A program made the translations under genes and the position numbers. Positions 12,909 through 23,630 of a stretch of 64,000 nt of DNA are shown piece after piece (position 1 is the stretch's first letter; every line of letters begins with the position of its first letter). Source of the DNA: Rhabdornis inornatus. Lineage: Eukaryota > Chordata > Aves > Passeriformes > Rhabdornithidae. The stretch is taken from positions 186,968 through 250,967 of the forward strand of contig VWZS01002957.1 in assembly GCA_013397075.1 (NCBI GenBank), in the 5' to 3' direction. The notes beneath the pieces are model-generated. The model was not told the DNA's origin, made no database searches, and was given only the letters and a program-made list of their open reading frames with translations.

Positions 12909-14303
12909 GAAATCCTGTGGAGGCTCCAGTCAGCTCCTGAGGAGCAAGGCTGCCACAGGGATGCACATCACATCTGTGGCCCCTCCTCGTCAAGGCTGTT
13001 TCCAGCCTCCTGAGCCCCAATTATGTAATTATATACTGCTTATTTCTCTGGGCACTCGTACTTTTAATGCACAAAATGTGTCTCAGAGTAAGAGTGAGAA
13101 CCCCAAGGGCAGCAATAGAGATGCTGGTGCTTGGGATATGATGGGAAGGATCCAGCTCCTGCTCCCTTCCCTGCAGGCACGTGTGCCCCTCCATGGAACA
13201 TTCACTGGCTATTACTGCAGTGATAAAATATTGAAACACAAAGCAAAAGTAAACAGTTGTAGAAGAACTGCCAAAAATGTCTCAGACCAGAGTACAGTAT
13301 TTTTATTTTCAATCACATTTTGAAATATTCCTCATGAGCATTTGTAGTTCTATCTGAAGCCTCTGAATAATTTTCTCCTACTGTTTATTTTAGAAAGATG
13401 CCCCAAAGCTTTCACTGGAAGCCGCTTCTAATTTTCAGCTTGGTTGTTACTGATGAGCTGATACACATTTGCTTGTGTTGAATTTCCCCTGCAATAATTT
13501 TATCCCTGAATGTTCTGAGCTTTATATAGATGCTAAATGCATTTATCTATTATATCTTATGTCTTACATACTTTCCATTTACCCTTAATATAGTTAGAAG
13601 TAGTTATTAAATCTACTCCTTGACCAAAATGAGGCCTCAGCTAAGCATCATTTCAGTAGTTGCTGAGTGAATTTTACTGTCTCTCATCACACACAAAAAA
13701 ATCCCTTTCAAGTATTAAACAATGCTGGCAGCAGTTAGAGTTGTGGAAAAAATCTGTGTGTTATCACTCACAATAAATCCTTTTTCAATTTCTACCCTGA
13801 CATTACTATTAAAACATCCTTTGTTTCCTGATAAAAAACTTGAGCCCCAAGTAACAAACTGCTTCCTTTTAAACTACACTTCAGAACTCTGCTAAAACAA
13901 GGCTCTAAACAAGTATTTATACCTCCTCCCACCATACAGAACAACTGCTTTTAAAAGGAAGCCTTTAAAAAATAAAAATCCTTCCTACCCAAATTCAAAT
14001 AATTTTGCAGCCTTCAGTCAGCCCTAAAACAAACTTCCACTGAAAATGCTAAAATTCTTTGTATTAAATTGATAACCTTAAAATAATCTCTCTGTTAAGA
14101 CTTTCTGTGACAGCTCTCAGGCCCCTTTTGGCACCTCTGGTTTGTGCAGCTTTGCTCTGTTCCTGGCCATCCAAGCTCTTCGAGCTCCTTTGCACTGCAC
14201 TTGACTCTGGAGAAAGGATCACCTCTTTAAACCGAACTCTCAATTAAGAAATTGGTACATTTTAAGGTAAAATATTAAACCCAAGTGTTCTTGAGGCCCT
14301 TGG
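12909..14303. other. Unique non-coding sequence, AT-rich
   Basis: No gene recognised. A 142-codon plus-strand frame (12895-13323) spans the end of the preceding CR1 fragment and unique sequence, and shows no domain. The part 13320-14100 is strongly AT-rich. Confidence 0.5.
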
Positions 14304-14359
14304 TACACTCCTGACCTTTCACTGGGTCAGGAGTGTAGACTCCTGACCTTTCACTGGGT
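14304..14359. repeat. Perfect 13-bp hairpin plus 21-bp direct duplication
   Basis: The arms TACACTCCTGACC (14304-14316) and GGTCAGGAGTGTA (14325-14337) are exact reverse complements around the 8-base spacer TTTCACTG. The 21 bases at 14307-14327, which run from within the left arm into the right arm, then recur exactly at 14339-14359. An inverted copy and a direct copy of one short segment side by side is the pattern expected from replication template switching. It has no poly-T tail that would suggest a bacterial-type terminator, and none is expected in this genome. Confidence 0.9.
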
Positions 14360-14455
14360 AATACCTTAACTGTCCTAAACTTAAAGGCATCCCATAGATC
14401 TGTTTTCTCCAAGATATTTGGTTCCCTGGTGATGGTAAGAAGCAGAACAAGACGG

Positions 14456-14500
14456 GCTTAAGGTTCTTTCCAACCCAAACCAGGCTGGGATTACATGAAA
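14456..14500 (+). mobile_element. CR1 LINE 3'-terminal remnant
   Basis: About 45 bp match the very end of the CR1 type seen elsewhere in the window: GGGCTTAAGGTTCTTTCCAA, then CCCAAACCAGGCTGGGATT and ATG. No upstream CR1 blocks are seen, so this is either a very short insertion or a decayed one. Confidence 0.6.
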
Positions 14501-16129
14501 ATGCCAAGAACAAAGAGCAAATACAGAAGAAGTCTATAAACTTACAGTTTCTGCATGACTGAACAACAAAATATTGAGGAAAAATCCAGGACTGGAGTGT
14601 TTCAGACACAGGCAGTGCCAGCAGCAGCAGGAATCCCTGGAACACAGCCTGGGAACAGCGTGGACAAGGAGCCAGGACAGGGTTTGGGCCTGAGTGACCA
14701 GTGGGCACCTGGCTGTGGGCAGCCACACTGCAATGGGGACTTGGGGAACAATCCTGCTTCTGCAAGCCTGGGAAAGGCTTTTAATTGCTTGGGTTAATTT
14801 GATATATATTCCTTCTCCTGTTCATCACAAAAGTACAAAATATTTGTTGAGATTTGTTCCTTCATCCTCTGGACAATGGAGCTGAAAATGCGAAATCCAG
14901 GACGGATTCTCCTGCATGGACCTTTCAGCTGTGAGGTGATGCAGGTACAGCACCAATAAAAGGGCCAGCAGCAGAATAAATCCTAATGAGCAGGATTTAA
15001 TTAATGCCTGTTCATCATCTGGTCTCTCAGTGAAGCCATATCTGCCACCAGAAGAGGTTTTACAAACATTAGCAAATTAATGGGCAGTGTAATCATTAAT
15101 CACTGCAGAAGAGGTAAGAGAAGTCTCTAGCCCAGGATACCTCGTGGCACTGACACTGCAGATGCTTTTATCCTTTAATGTGTTTTTCTGACCTAACCCA
15201 GAATTACAAAGTCATTTACCCAACAATTAGCTAAGCCAGAAAAGCAGTCAACTGGGCTGCAAATGGATAAAAGTTCAGAAGTGTTTCCTATACCCTTGGT
15301 GCATATTAATCATGTATTTTATTCCTAACTTCAAACTCTGACGGCAGCTGCTGTTCAATGGGTCTTACGTAACACACCGACATTAAATTTATTTGTTTCG
15401 TCTTTTCTACATAAAAATAAGCTGGGATTTTATGATTATTCCTTTGCATTTATTTTCTGTGAAGGCATTTTAACTATTTTGTCCTTAATTGTTGCAATAA
15501 AAATCCATCTTAAGCATTTTAGATGAAGCAAAAGCCACAAATTAACAATCATTAAATTATTTTGGCAACCAGACTCATGGCAGATTCCACAATAAGAGGA
15601 TGAAACTCCATTTTAGTAAGAAGACTAGCTGGAATGTTTGCGCCAGAATTATTAGCTAGATGTTCAGCAGATCAATTTTATTAATTAAACAGGCAAGACT
15701 GAAGACAACTGATGTCAATAAATCTGTCAATATGTTAATACAGACACCAGTGCCACTTCTCTCCACAGGGTAAATATAAACCAAACCCCAGCTGCATATT
15801 CCATGGATGCAATGCTGACTGGAGCAGGAAGTTATCACAGAATTTAAGTTCCCTACAAGCTTATAGGAGAATATGAGGAGGAGATAAAGAAATCCCAGCT
15901 GAGGTTTTGAGTCACCTGGTTCCCATGCCCCAAGGGACATCTCTAAGCCATGCATTTGCTGTATTTGTTTTTAAAATGTATTTTAAACTTAGAGGAAGGT
16001 CAGCAAAGGAATTTTCTGAAATGTTCAGCAACTCCTAAAATATGGGGTGACACCAGTTTGATGCTGTTTGCTGATGGAGGGTCATCAAGTCAGTAATTTC
16101 AAATAAGAACTTTTCAGTGAAATAACCAC
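14501..16129. other. Unique non-coding sequence, AT-rich with isolated CpGs
   Basis: No gene recognised. The part 15290-15580 is AT-rich, contains many homeodomain-like TAAT/ATTA cores, and keeps several CpGs (CTGACGG, TACGTAAC, CACCGAC, TTTCGTC). That combination is common in conserved non-coding elements, but it is only suggestive. Confidence 0.4.
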
Positions 16130-16285
16130 AGTCACAGGATAGTTTGGGTTGGAAGGGACCTTAAAGCTCATCCAGTTCCACCGTGGGCAGTGGCACTTTC
16201 CAGTGCCCCAGGTGGCTCCAACCCAGCCTTGGGCACTTCCAAGGATCCAGGGGCCACAGCTTCTCTGTGCAATGAGGAATGGATT
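16130..16285 (-). mobile_element. CR1 LINE fragment, minus orientation
   Basis: Read on the plus strand, the copy opens with TCACAGGATAGTTTGGGTTG, GAAGGGACCTTAAAGCTCAT and CCAGTTCCA. This is the reverse complement of the standard CR1 3' end. It continues through CCAACCCAGCCTTGGGCACT, then TCCAAGGATCCAGGGGCCAC. The copy is heavily 5'-truncated. The two overlapping plus-strand frames of 72 and 83 codons are repeat translations. Confidence 0.88.
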
Positions 16286-17376
16286 TCAGTACTGGAGGAA
16301 TGCAGGAAGAGAACAGCTCACAGCAAGGCTGCACTTGAAGTTAGAACTTGCAGAAGGAGAGCAATAGGATATCCAAAGGGGATTTCTCAGGAGAAAAAGC
16401 CCTGTCAGTCAATACATGACACACACACAGAACCTGTGTGACGGGCAAGAAAACCTCCGGAGCAAATGCACAAGGAAAAGCATCTGGAATATTCTCCTCA
16501 TCTGTTATCTGCAGAAACAGCAGGGGACAGATGCTTCACAACTGAATCTGCAGAACTATAGCAGATTTAAGACAGGAACTTCTTCACAGTTCTAAGACAA
16601 CGGAAGTTTAAAAAACCCCACTTGTATTGCCTAAAACACTCAAAAGCACCAATATTCAATGTATGCTCTGAGTGCCTGCATGCTCCTGCAGGCTGAGTGA
16701 TTTGAGATGAGTCAGCTGAACACGAGAATCCAAACAACATGAGCCTGAGCACGTGCTGCTCAGAGCTTCAACAACAAACCCACAGCACTGTGCTTTGAGA
16801 CATCCATCCAAACACCTTCCCCCCGAGAGCCCAGCCCACACCCCAGGACAGCAGCACGCCAGGCTGCCTCCTCTCCCTCCCCAGCCAGCTCTGCTGGGAA
16901 ACACAGACCCACACACAGAAATTATCCCATACTTCACAGGGACCGGGGAGACAAGAACAGCCCATGCTTAATACAGCTCAAACCTAAAGACATTTCACTC
17001 TCAAAATTTCTTTCCACCAGCATTTCTCCACTACACACACATTTAAAAAAAATATTTAAATTCATTAACACCCTTTTGGCTCCAAATTATACAGAACTGT
17101 GGACACTGTTGGAATATTTTGGGTTTTCCCACTCTGGTAGAGGATTTCCTTTGCCAACCCTCTTGCTCTTCTCCAACTCTTTTTCATTTTTATAATTCAA
17201 ATTATTATTGGGATAAAGTCTTCATGCAAACCACAACTCCCAGCACTACCTGAAACATGATTAATTTTTTCCACCAGAACTCTTCAGTTTAATTACAATT
17301 TTAATATAAGTTTAACAGTAAGTTTAGTTCTAAAGCAAGCTTGTAGATGTCAGTGCTGGTTCTCTGGAGTTTCTAA
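16286..17376. other. Unique non-coding sequence
   Basis: No gene recognised. The part 16790-16890 is C-rich and gives overlapping frames on both strands (65-93 codons) of low-complexity composition. The rest is AT-rich. Confidence 0.5.
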
Positions 17377-17735
17377 TACAGAATTAGGAGGGCAGGAAGA
17401 GATCTCCAAGATCAAGTCCAACCTTTGACCAAAAACCCCCATGCTCACTAAGCCACATCTCCCAGGGCAACATCTGCTCATTTCTTGAGCTTCTCCAGGG
17501 ATGAGGATTCCACCACTGCCCTGGGCAGCCTGTGCCAATGTTTAACTCCTCTCTCAGTGAAGAAATGTTTCCTGATATTCAACCTTAACTCCCACTGGCA
17601 CAATTTGAGGCTGTTTCCTTTGTCCTGCCCCTGTTCACTGGGAGCACAGCCCGAGCCCCTGGCTGTCCCCTCCTGTCAGGGAGAGCCACAAAGTCCCCCC
17701 TGAGCCTCCTTTTCTCCAGGCTGAACAGCCCCAAA
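17377..17735 (-). mobile_element. CR1 LINE fragment, minus orientation, longer 5' extent
   Basis: The reverse-complement CR1 signature begins near GAGATCTCCAAGATCAAGTC and CAACCTTTGACC. It runs through TTCTCCAGGGATGAGGATTC, CACCACTGCCCTGGGCAGCC, GTGCCAATG and GTGAAGAAATGTTTCCTGAT. It closes with CCCCTGAGCCTCCTTTTCTC and CAGGCTGAACAGCCCC. These are the usual CR1 3'-region blocks in order. The composition differs from the copies at 10048 and 30838, so it belongs to another CR1 group. At about 360 bp it is one of the longest copies here. Confidence 0.92.
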
Positions 17736-18949
17736 TGAGCCCAGGCAGATTATTTTGGTGAATTAAGAGCAAATGAAAAATCAACTCTCCATCCTCTCAA
17801 AGGCGTCCTGCAAAAGCCTGCACAAACCAAGCCCTTGTGCAAGGCGGCAGCACTGGAGTCTGCACACAGAGCAGTCTGTGGCTCCCAGAGGAGCACAGAA
17901 CACACTCTTGTAGATACAAAAGCCCCTCGAGTGCCCTTGGCCAGCTCTGTTTGCTGGCAGCAGCTGCTCCCGGAGCACAGCCAGCCCCTCATCCCTGCTG
18001 GATGCCAGCCACGCTGGGTACAGCTGACCTTGGCAATGCAGGGCTTCTAGCTGGGCTCTGCCAGAATCATCCTAAAAACCTCAGCACCTGAGGCTTTTTT
18101 AATACATCATCTACTGCATCTCTTTTTTATTCGTAGCTGCACAGCCCTCTGGTTAGAAATATTAAAAGTGTATTTCAGTGATTTAAATTACCTTCAGACC
18201 AGCCAAAGCAATTAGGACAGCTCCTAGCAATCCTCTGTTGTTAAATCCCAAGGAATGGGACAGCTGCAGCAACTTTCCCGTTTCAAACTGAAATCTGAGA
18301 TATTGAGCAGTTCAACCAAGGGCAGCATCTTGAAAAGTTTGCAGGTACAGGGTCGAGCCATGGAACTTTTTGTTATTATTCTTTTATATGCAGAAATGGC
18401 TTGAAACAATGCCAGAAATTCTGATAATATTCCAGAATAATTAATACAGGAGCAATCCTGTTTGTTTATCCTATTTCAGTTCTCCTCCACAGACATTAGC
18501 TACCAACAGTACATACTACAAGAAGTGATTTTGGGAATTAAAGTACATACCAAATTTTGAGTTTAGAGTACACATCAGAACTTTTTAAGGGCATAATTAA
18601 TAACACAATTAGAATATATTACTGTGATGTTTATTCTACTTGTCATGAAATTCAAAATAAAAACACTTTCAAAGCAATTCTTATATAGAGTGCACAATTC
18701 TATAGGAGTAGAAACCATAGAAATATTATAATGAATTCTAACCATAAGCTTCTTGAACAGCAGTTTGTCTAAAGCAATTAATCTCTTTCCCATGCAAATA
18801 TCTGAAAACAGAACAGCAGGTTATGAAACAATTTGTTGTATATTTGTGGATCGCCCTTAGCAGGAATCACACCATGGGGACACACTTCAGTTTGGTCATC
18901 TGAAAATCCATGCACAAAATATCAGAACAATACTCAACTTCACCATCTA
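17736..18949. other. Unique non-coding sequence
   Basis: No gene recognised. The part 17790-18060 is moderately G+C-rich with overlapping frames on both strands, none recognisable. The part 18400-18800 is strongly AT-rich. Confidence 0.5.
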
Positions 18950-18972
18950 TTATTATTAAAACAACCAATGAG

Positions 18973-19147
18973 AAAAAAAAACACAAAACAACAAAACCCC
19001 TCAAAAACAAACAAAAAACCCAAAACCAAAAAACAAAACCAAACAAAAACAACAAAACCCCCAACCAACCAAAAACAAACAAACAAACAAACAAACATAA
19101 TAAAACCCTCCAAACAACAAAAAAACACAAACCTTACAAAAATCCCA
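18973..19147. repeat. A/C-only low-complexity block with a (CAAA)n core
   Basis: For 175 consecutive bases the plus strand contains no G and very few T. It consists of A and C runs such as AAAACCCC, ACCAACCAAAAAC and a (CAAA)n tract at about 19075-19096. The minus strand is therefore C-free and T/G-rich, with GGGG and GGGGG runs. Frames of 86-116 codons over it (for example 18833-19183, lysine/threonine/asparagine-rich) reflect the composition only. Confidence 0.93.
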
Positions 19148-19457
19148 GCAAGAACTCTAAAAACTTTTAATAAAGAGAAATGAAAATACAAAGGTCTTGA
19201 CCTTTGTTTCTGACACGGCCTCTCTGAATAAAGGTCTCGATAAAACAGCAGTTCCTGAGGAGATCTCACACTTGGCAAGGCCACTTTTGTCCATCAGATC
19301 CCACCTCTCACAGACCCCCACCAGGGAATGGGACAGAAAGGAAGGAAATTGGGGCTGCTTGGCCTGGAGGCAGCAGCAGCTTTGGGGTACCTGGGAGGAA
19401 GTGACTGAGGATGGGGACTGGGACAGGGAATTCCTGACTAAAGTCCTTTTTTCCCTC
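19148..19457. other. Unique sequence between a low-complexity block and a CR1 fragment
   Basis: No gene recognised. The part 19320-19440 is purine-rich with GGAGG-type motifs. Frames of 87 and 105 codons overlap it on opposite strands, with no family resemblance. Confidence 0.4.
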
Positions 19458-19636
19458 TGAGCATGACCAAGCACTTGAACAGAGCCCCAGGCAGTTATGA
19501 AACCTTCAGCTTTTGGGGATTTTCAAGATCTCACTGGAAAACTCTGGAGCAAACTGCTCCAGGTGCAGGTTGATCTGACTTTGAACACGAGGCTGGAATA
19601 GATGCTGTGCAAGGTCATTCACACTGAACAGTTCTG
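19458..19636 (+). mobile_element. CR1 LINE 3' fragment, diverged, plus orientation
   Basis: The order of blocks fits a degraded CR1 3' region: ACTTGAACAGAGCCCCAGGC, GATTTTCAAGATCTCACTGG, AGCAAACTGCTCCAGGTGCA, AACACGAGGCTGGAATAGAT and GTCATTCACACTGAACAGTT. These correspond to the CR1 stretch for a LINE-internal sentence of the form 'contract ... gagcaacctgctcc ... ggctggactagatgatct'. Many substitutions suggest an old insertion. Confidence 0.65.
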
Positions 19637-19689
19637 CAATTTAATCATATTCTGATACCTCCCTGTTTCCAAGAACTTACAGTTCAGTG

Positions 19690-19985
19690 AGTCCTCAGCC
19701 ACAGGAGCATCTTAGAAGTTAATAAGCCTGGGTACTGTCTTTGAAATCTGAATGGACTCAGCATCAACCACCCTCTGGGAGAGAGCATTGCAAAGTTCCA
19801 CTCTGCTTTACAAGAAAAAGTTATTTCTACTTTCTTAAGCAGCCTCAGTTTGAGCCCAGTAGCTGTGATTCCAGGAGAGGGTGAATGACTACTTCTCATT
19901 CTCTCTCTAAAATCCTCAGTTCTTTTGAGAGCCTTGCTCCACACAGTCGCCCTTTGCAAAGAAAAGACCCAACAAAATTGTTTTT
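19690..19985 (-). mobile_element. Possible old LINE (CR1 superfamily) remnant, minus orientation
   Basis: The stretch with CATCAACCACCCTCTGGGAG, AGAGCATTGCAAAGTTCCAC and later AAAAGTTATTTCTACTTTC resembles the reverse complement of a diverged CR1-like 3' region ('...caccaccctctgggagag...aagaagtttctcct...'). It carries a 91-codon minus-strand frame with no recognisable protein. If correct, it faces the plus-oriented fragment that ends at 19636. The match is from memory and is weak. Confidence 0.4.
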
Positions 19986-21424
19986 CATGGCAGGTTCAAT
20001 GTTTTTCTTCCTCACAGGAGGAGGATGATTAAAGGCCCACTAATAAAAAATGCTGAAAGGAACTTCACCAAGCAGATTATTGGGATGTAACTTGCAGACA
20101 TAAATGCCTTTGGGGTTCTCATTCTCCCCTGGGCATGGGGAGCAGGGCAACGTGCCACTGTCACCAGTCAAGAGGGAGACAGATGGCACTGGAGGCAGCA
20201 TCAAAGCTGCAGCAGGTAAATCTGCTCTGTCTGCAGAGCTGGAGAATTTCAGCTGAACTTCAGAAAATTATCCCTACTAATCCCAGCTCCACCAGTCACA
20301 GTAGGGCAGGGTTTTTTTCTTTTTAAAAATGTATTTAAAGATGTTTCAAAGAATAGTTTTGTTGCTGGAAAAAAAATTAATTAGCTTCCAATTTACCAAA
20401 TAATAAACTAGACATTTCTTGCAATGTTTGCTCCTGCAAAAAATACTAATTTTAGCCTAACTTAAAATGCAAGCAAAATTAAAATCTAGAACTAGCTGCA
20501 AATATATCAGACCAACCAGCAGTAGTTTTCTGACAATGCTAACACAATTATGATGGACTATCCAGCTGGTTCCTAGGCATGTGACCCCTCAGCCTCATCA
20601 AAAAGCTATTTCTTAGTGATAGTTTTTCTTTATGCCTAAAAACAAATGGAGAAAACAAAAAATAAATTAATTCCTCATATTGAGCCTTATATTTCAGAAA
20701 ATAAAGTGGAGCTGTTGCCTTCTGGGTTGCAGGTTTTGTGAGAGAAGCACATCCCTCTGCCTTTGGACAGGCCCAAACTGAGAGCTGACACACTTAGCAT
20801 GGGAATGTTCAACTCAAAGGACTTTTAATGTCTGCAAGACAGTCTAAATCTTTCAGTGCAGAGGCAGATTACAAAGATACATGTGGACTGCTTATATAGG
20901 ACAAAATAAGCATTTCCTAAGGCTGCTGGGAGAAATCCACGGGCAGAACAAAGGCAGCAGCTCCCGAGGCAGCTCAGCAAGCTGAGAAATCCTACAAAAA
21001 ACCCAGTTCAGTGCTACAGCAGAGGGGGAGAGGGCTGAAGGTCATGCCTTGAGAAGGATGGCAAAGGAGGAGAGGTAGGGTTTTTCTTTTAAATCAGTGC
21101 TACATACCCTTCCTCTGAGGGGGCTGCACAAACTGGGACACAAAATCCCAAGTAAACATGGAAAGAAAGTTTCATCAGCCAAGGCTAATGGGGTCAGCTT
21201 AGGCACAATAAATGCTTTACATCTGAAAAGCTTCTCAGCTGAGTTTGGAGTTTAACAGACATGGGGAACATGGGCATTTTTTAATTTTTAAGCAAACAGC
21301 TGAATATCTAAACCTACAGACTCAAACCCAAGCTGTCGTAGGCAAGAGAAGCCTTCTTGAGTGTTTGGTGCAGAGTCCAAAGCCTTACTGCTCAAACCCT
21401 GGCTTAGTGTAAATCTTCTGGATT
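19986..21424. other. Unique non-coding sequence
   Basis: No gene or repeat recognised. AT-rich at 20310-20530, with moderate G+C at 20920-21080. Confidence 0.5.
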
Positions 21425-21474
21425 AATGGTCGGGCTTGATCCTGAAGGTTTTTTCCAACCTTAATGATAATGTG
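21425..21474 (+). mobile_element. CR1 LINE 3'-terminal remnant, third end type
   Basis: GGTCGGGCTTGATCCTGAAG, followed by TTTTTTCCAACCTTAATGAT and AATGTGATT, is the CR1 end variant that closes with CCAACCTTAATGATTC. Only the last 50 bp or so are recognisable. Confidence 0.7.
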
Positions 21475-22489
21475 ATTTCCTTAGTGATATGTCATGAGAT
21501 CTTTTCTATCTTTCATGGGAAAAATCTTGCTGGGCTTGGGACTAAATTTACAAGCAGTCCATCCATCCTCCAGAAGTCACACCAGGTTTTCCTCTGTGAG
21601 ACCAAAAGGGGAGCTGAATGCTGTCTGAAGCACAGCCATCCACTCTGGGAAAAGGTACAACCTGGCCAGTTTGGGGAAGAAAGGCAAAAGGAGAAATAAA
21701 GGCAGTGCTATCAAGCCTGAAGTAGCTACTGAACGTTCTGCCTGCTTGAGTTTGGGCAAGGATGGTTTTGGCAAATGAGGAAACTTAAATGCCAAGAGTG
21801 AGTCATCTTTCGTAAGCAGAACACAACAGACTTGCCAGCAGCTCTGAGCTGATCTCTGCTTTCTCAATGTCTGGTGAACACTTCATTACCAATCTGGGCA
21901 GCTTCTCCAGAAGGTATAATTAGAGGCACAGATATAAGGGAGGCTTTTAAAATAAAAATAGAATGGTGGCAAGTTATTAATGTAGGTGGTTCAGATTTTA
22001 GTCTTTAATTTAAACTGAAGGTTAGTGTATGTGAAATAATAAGTCCTGGAAGTCCCTATTGTTATTCCATGACAATAAAATGGGAAAAACAGAGGGCTGC
22101 ATTTTAATCCAGGGCAACGTGTGTTCCAGAAATAGTCATGTTGCATTAATATATATTAATGTTGAGGGAGCAGGTCTGCACACAATGCAAAATGATTCAA
22201 AGTGCAATGGCTCTGCTTTGTCACAATCAAAGAGGCATCACCTTGTTTTTGTAACAACAGGAACTGCCTTGGTGGGAAACCCAGCTGCTGGCCTGGGGCA
22301 ACTCTGGGGCACCACGGGCACTGCCAAGGCCCAGGGAATCCCAGGTTCCTCCTCTCAGGAGGATGGATTTTAACCCCATTTCTTCCTGTAGCAAGTGAAG
22401 GGATGAGTTCAGCACCTCGGGAAGGGCCAGACGGCGACAGAACGACTCACGGCGATGTAAAAAACAGGCTCAGAAACCATCTCTGCTGC
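21475..22489. other. Unique sequence, ending in a CpG-bearing stretch
   Basis: No gene recognised. The last part (22415-22460) holds a run of CpGs (CCTCGGG, GACGGCGACAG, AACGACTCACGGCG) directly before the 26-bp minisatellite. This suggests that CpG enrichment spans both flanks of the array. Confidence 0.5.
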
Positions 22490-23296
22490 TGACAAACCAC
22501 AGCATCCCCTGCTCCTGAAAAACCACAGCATTCCCTGCTCCCAACAAACCCCAGCACTCCCTGCTCCTGAAAAACCACAGCATCCCCTGCTCTCAACAAA
22601 CCGCAGCATCCTCAAAGCCAGAGCATTCCCTGCCCCTGACAAACTACAGCATACCCCGCTCCTGACAAAACACAGCATTCTCAAAACCACAGCATCCTCA
22701 AAACTGCATCCCCTGCTCCTGACAGACCACAGCATCCCCAAAACCCCAGCATCCCCTGCTCTGAACAAAACACAGCATCCTCAAAACCAGAGCATCCCCT
22801 GCTTCCAAAAAAACACAGTGTCCCTAAAACCCTAGCATCCCCTGCTCCCAACAAACCACAGCATTCCCTGCTCCTGACAAACCACAGCACCCCCTGCTCC
22901 CAAAAAACCACAGCACCCCCTGCTCCCAAAAAACCACAGCATCCCCTGCTCCCGACAACCCACAGNNNNNNNNNNNNNNNNNNNNNNNNNNNNNNNNNNN
23001 NNNNNNNNNNNNNNNNNNNNNNNNNNNNNNNNNNNNNNNNNNNNNNNNNNNNNNNNNNNNNNNNNNNNNNNNNNNNNNNNNNNNNNNNNNNNNNNNNNNN
23101 NNNNNNNNNNNNNNNNNNNNNNNNNNNNNNNNNNNNNNNNNNNNNNNNNNNNNNNNNNNNNNNCGCCCCCGAAAAACCCCAGCACCCCCTGCTCCCAACA
23201 AGCCACAGCATCCCCTGCTCCTGACGAACCAGAGCATCCCCTGCTCCCAAAATGCCACAGCATCCCCAGAAGCCCAGCACGCCCTGCTCCTGCCAA
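22490..23296. repeat. 26-bp minisatellite, interrupted by an assembly gap
   Basis: The unit has the form ACAAACCACAGCATCCCCTG plus CTCCTG. The CAGCAT part recurs every 26 bases in the regular portions (for example AGCA at 22501 and 22527). Shorter variants that lack the CCCTGCTCCTGA part, about 16 bases long, are mixed in around 22600-22850. Sequence resumes after the gap at 23164 in the same repeat and fades out near 23296. A stop-free 26-bp unit is open in all frames of a strand, which produces minus-strand frames of 119-241 codons reading like G-A-G-D-A-V and W-E-Q-G. They are not genes. Confidence 0.95.
22966..23163. other. Assembly gap, 198 N
   Basis: There are 198 undetermined bases inside the minisatellite. 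The same repeat lies on both sides, so the missing sequence is most likely further copies. The true length is unknown. Confidence 0.99.
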
Positions 23297-23344
23297 GCCC
23301 TGCTGCCCTGGTCCCCGCAGCTTGCCCAGGCTGCCTCGCCCAGA

Positions 23345-23630
23345 GCCCTGCAGCAGATCGGATCCCGGAGCGGAGCAGAGCGCCGGGTCTGCCGTGAGTC
23401 ACCCACATGAGTCAGTTCTCACCCGCTCGGCGCTCAGACACTGATACAATATGGCACAAGTCTGCCTGGGCTCAGGGGTATTTATAGCAGCCTGACTCAC
23501 CGGCTAATGAGAGCTGCCTTGCTCGAATTAAACATTTGTTCTGAGGGCCGTGCACAGCATCCCAGCTCCGTGCTCCACAGGCACCGTGAGCATCTCACAG
23601 TCACATCCGAACCCGCACACGTGATCCAGA
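23345..23630. promoter_or_regulatory. CpG-rich patch with three AP-1 sites and a TATA-like element
   Basis: About 17 CpGs fall in roughly 280 bp, nine of them in 23341-23440, in a window that is otherwise CpG-poor. TGAGTCA occurs at 23395-23401 and 23408-23414, and its reverse complement TGACTCA at 23493-23499. These match the AP-1 / NF-E2 / small Maf core. TATTTATA lies at 23479-23486 and an E-box CACGTG at 23618-23623. The combination suggests a promoter or enhancer, possibly a first exon whose rest lies outside the window. No coding exon can be assigned. The minus-strand frames starting near 23408 run straight into the minisatellite and are not convincing. Confidence 0.45.

Noticed and set aside
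18833..19284. Lys/Thr/Asn-rich and Phe/Leu/Val-rich frames on opposite strands
   Set aside because: They are a consequence of the A/C-only block; the composition alone removes stops.
22409..23408. Minus-strand frames of 119-241 codons rich in Gly, Cys, Trp and Glu
   Set aside because: They are translations of the 26-bp minisatellite, open in every frame because the unit has no stop. The longest crosses the N gap.
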